Shown in pieces: positions 57,886 to 64,000 of a DNA stretch of 64,000 nt. The notes beneath the pieces are model-generated. The model did no database searches. It was not told where the DNA came from and worked only from the letters and a program-made list of their open reading frames with translations. The translations under genes were made by a program, and so were the position numbers. This DNA is from Prunus persica. Its lineage: Eukaryota > Streptophyta > Magnoliopsida > Rosales > Rosaceae. Position 1 is the stretch's first letter; each line of letters opens with the position of its first letter. The stretch is from the NCBI RefSeq assembly GCF_000346465.2, contig NC_034014.1, forward strand, positions 24,465,297-24,529,296. Direction: 5' to 3'.

Positions 57886-60210
57886 TCACACAAATGGGAA
57901 ATATACCTCTCTCTCTATTGTTTTTTATGCATCAAACTCTTGCCAAAACTGAACAAGGAAACACAACCACCACCAACTGAATTAGATTTATATTCCATTT
58001 GGTGATAAAGGCTGATTCAGTTTGATCTTTAACTGTAAAGCCATCCACTAGCTTGCAATTCTTCCTCCTGATTTTTACTTGTACTCTTCTGTTTCCCATG
58101 TAATGGAGTTTTTCTGGCACTTAAGCTCATAATGATGACAACTTACCCATTAGCCCACATTTTCTGTTGCATCATCAGCTATAGATAATAGCATAAGGGA
58201 AGAATTTAATGGAAATGAGCAGTGGCATCTGAGTAGGCAACAAGTCTTGGCTGGAAACTTGATGGCAGGCAGACCATGGCATTAAGCTGCTTATAAGACC
58301 AGACATGAGACAACTTCTTTTATTTTCCTCTTTCCAATCGGAAGTGCCACTAATGAATGACAGCAGCATCCAGAATAATATATGGCAGTGGCATCTGAGT
58401 AAGATCCATTTCTGAACAAATCTACCCCAAAAGAATCACAGCCATGAAAACTTTCATGTATTAATCCGGCCACGCAATGACTCGAAAAATTTATCTTGTC
58501 ACAGAGTCTAACACGATATGTTGTTTGTTTTATTGTTAATCTAACCATTCTTATTCAAATTTCGAGCATTATCCGAAATGTTCGATTGTCAATATAACAA
58601 AAACATCTGAGTCTACTTCCTCTTATCTTATCACTAATTGTAATGGATTCCGGAGGAACTACTACATCATCCAGTGAGGCATTTGTTTTACATAGTCTCC
58701 TTTTGGATGATGAACCATAATGGGATAAACATCAATTATTTGTGCCTACGTATGGTAGCTTTTGTATCTGTCAGGAGTTGCACTGGGAACACTGAAAGTG
58801 GTTCCTCATTGCAGAATGAGACTCTGCTTTATACGGTCAAACTACCAAAAGAGATTGTTAAGATAGAAATGAGGATTTTCAAAGAAAAAGAAAGGGTTTA
58901 ATTGGTGGAATCCATCACCTTTCAATTTGTATTGACCATAACTATTTAAAGCTTTGTGGGCAATCACTGAATCAATAATGAGATAGATTTCTCCTCTCTT
59001 TTTTCCTTTTTACTTTATTTGCTTTTTTCTAAAATGGGCATGGGCCATGAATTATCAACTGCATTATTAAACTTTTGATCAATTTTCCAAAAAAAAACAA
59101 AAAAACAAGGCAGCTTTTAGCGTAGTGGAAGTCTATTAGCTCTATGGGCTACATATCAGAAGGTACCCCCACGTCCTAATACACTCCAAATCAACTTGCT
59201 TGATTTGATGCAGTTTCGTAGACAAAAGAATTTTGGTAAGCAGTTAAAAGGGAATACATTATCAGCAGCATTAGGACGCTTTATATGTAACCCACTTTGA
59301 GCATGGCCGTGCTGAAACCTGTGTGGTTCATGCTAAATGCACCACAACTAACACCAGAGAGTGTGAGGCAACAGCAATACAACGATTTTTGGGCGCATTT
59401 CAGACAATAACACATAGATGTTGATATAGGGATAAGACGAGGCTTTACAACATCTGTTTCGGAATGTTTTGAACAAGACAAAATGGAATAGAGTTATGAT
59501 GAACTAGCCTCACTTCTACCTTTTTTCACAGGCTCACACGAAAACACAAGAACCCTATCTTGCATGCCGGATCTGAGCTATTTACAGCCAGAACAACAAA
59601 AAACAAACGTCGACGCATGTAGGCGACTATTAACCATTGATAGGATTCAGCGTCACAGTGGTTTTCCACAGCTATCAATGGTTTGGAACCTCCAACTATA
59701 TCAGCAATGGTCAGTCAACTCCTATCTCACTTTCTAAGAATGAACGAAAGGGGATGGAAATATTAAAATGCTTAGTTAAGTCAGTCACTTTATGCTGTTA
59801 GGAGAAATTTTCCTTCCCCTTGCTTCTTCCAAGATCCAAAGGGGGCCGTAAAGGAACCTTCATGCCAAAGCATTAAATAAAATGCAGCTCCCAAAAGCAT
59901 CAACAAAGCTATGAAACAATTGTATAAGGGATGAGACAGGCTACTTTCACTATTAAAGAAGGCATCAACTTCTCCGTTTATATATGCTCAAGAAGATAAA
60001 CTTTCATGAAAAATCAACTAACATATAATTGACTTCCCAAAATATGAGGATCTACCATTCACACCCAAATCAGTAGTAGTTATAAAATAATGATAAAAGA
60101 AAGCGATACAAGCACAAGTAACATAGTTGTGACAAATCAGTTTTTCCCCCAGCAGAGTGTTTGTGTTGTCTTAAACATTTACCCAGCATATCATGTTCAA
60201 CACACTTTTC

Positions 60211-63537
<3,327 letters not shown>

Positions 63538-64000
63538 GGCAAAAATTTCCCAAAGCCACAAAAATTACCAGCAACAATAAACCCTAGAGAGAAAAAACTG
63601 ATTCCCGGTGAATAATTACACAAAAGCGGAACAAATAATCTTTGAAAAAAACAACGAGAGCGAAAATAAAAAGGTGAAAATTGATTTGAGGAAGATGAAG
63701 AGATACCAGATCAGGAAAGAGGAGAGTGAGATCTAAGCAGATGAGAGAAAAGAGGAGGGAAGCAGAAGCAGAGTCCCTGATACGTCAGCAGACTCAGCAC
63801 CAGTCGGCCGTTGATTTTTTTGTTTTTTTATTTGTTTCGGTTTTTTGAAGAGAGAGAAATGATGTGTTTTAGGATGAGAGTTCCTGGCCGTTGGATTGTA
63901 GGGGGCAATTAGATCTGTGTGGATGTGACGCACGTTATTATACTCTCGTGAAGAGCGTCGGAGATGTTATGTTATGAAATGAATATTTTTTTAAAAAAAT
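63538..64000 (-). promoter_or_regulatory. RABE1 leader and promoter region
   Basis: On the minus strand, a leader exon near 63709-63780 ends CTGATCTG before GTATCTC. A likely acceptor (TCTCTCTAG) lies at about 63588, followed by the last leader piece and the start codon. This predicts a leader intron of roughly 120 bp. The remaining sequence to the window end would be promoter. No specific binding site is assigned. Confidence 0.45.

Larger units (their letters stand above)
56404..60000. other. Long intergenic stretch
   Basis: No supportable gene. It includes the upstream region of the transporter gene, the microsatellite at 57849-57884, a tRNA-like remnant at 57200-57249, and the phrase CAGTGGCATCTGAGTA repeated at about 58219 and 58386. 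Near 59115-59130 a TTAGCGTAGTGG stretch resembles an RNA polymerase III A box without a clear B box. Confidence 0.5.

Noticed and set aside
57643..58005. Frame of 120 residues near the TC/AC microsatellite
   Set aside because: A third of it is translated from the simple repeat, and the rest has no recognisable domain or splice context.

Overview
The window is nuclear DNA of a flowering plant, almost certainly a eudicot. Genes are sparse and intron-rich with GT-AG introns, the background is AT-rich, and the spaces between genes hold LTR, LINE, Helitron, hAT and MITE sequences. Protein and repeat styles look most like Rosaceae (Prunus/Malus type). That placement is inference from remembered family resemblance, not a search.

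Layout: 1-2261 is part of an LTR-type element in reverse orientation carrying a dimeric 95/96-bp tandem repeat. It abuts a Helitron-like 5' end (2262-2408). A duplicated promoter-like block (2455-3265 and 3415-4560) flanks a broken F-box gene fragment. A decayed copia gag (4640-5230) follows, then an apparently intact F-box gene (5421-6936). A candidate non-autonomous Helitron runs from about 7207 to a clear 3' hairpin and CTAG end at 11738. Plastid diaminopimelate epimerase (12116-15176, 9 exons) and a kinesin-5 motor (17105-23376, 23 exons) follow on the + strand. Then comes an intronless two-finger C2H2 zinc-finger repressor (24659-25213). A complete, apparently very young Ty1/copia element with matching LTRs and target-site duplication sits at 28854-33440. 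A hAT-type element carrying a captured, broken lectin-receptor-kinase fragment lies at 35105-35961, and a LINE tail at 37826-38050. The right third has four more genes: an inositol-polyphosphate 5-phosphatase (+, 44607-48943), a Tify-binding-domain (TDBD) nuclear protein (+, 51393-54026), a WAT1/nodulin MtN21-type transporter (-, 54669-56379) and a Rab8/RABE-type GTPase (-, 60211-63537).

The genes do not form a pathway or cluster. They are unrelated housekeeping and regulatory genes: lysine synthesis, the mitotic spindle, stress transcription, phosphoinositide signalling, jasmonate-type transcription, membrane transport and secretion. Exon junctions for seven multi-exon genes were assigned by hand from GT/AG sites and checked for reading-frame continuity. 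All close in frame without internal stops, but none is confirmed by transcript data.

I found no wholly new biological system. The best leads are the copia element whose capsid region is replaced by a two-frame-open acidic/PT-rich repeat, the gene-capturing hAT element, the LTR tandem repeat rich in ACGTGGC cores with a hairpin in most units, two perfect mitosis-specific activator sites at the kinesin-5 promoter, and the F-box promoter duplication with its pseudogene.
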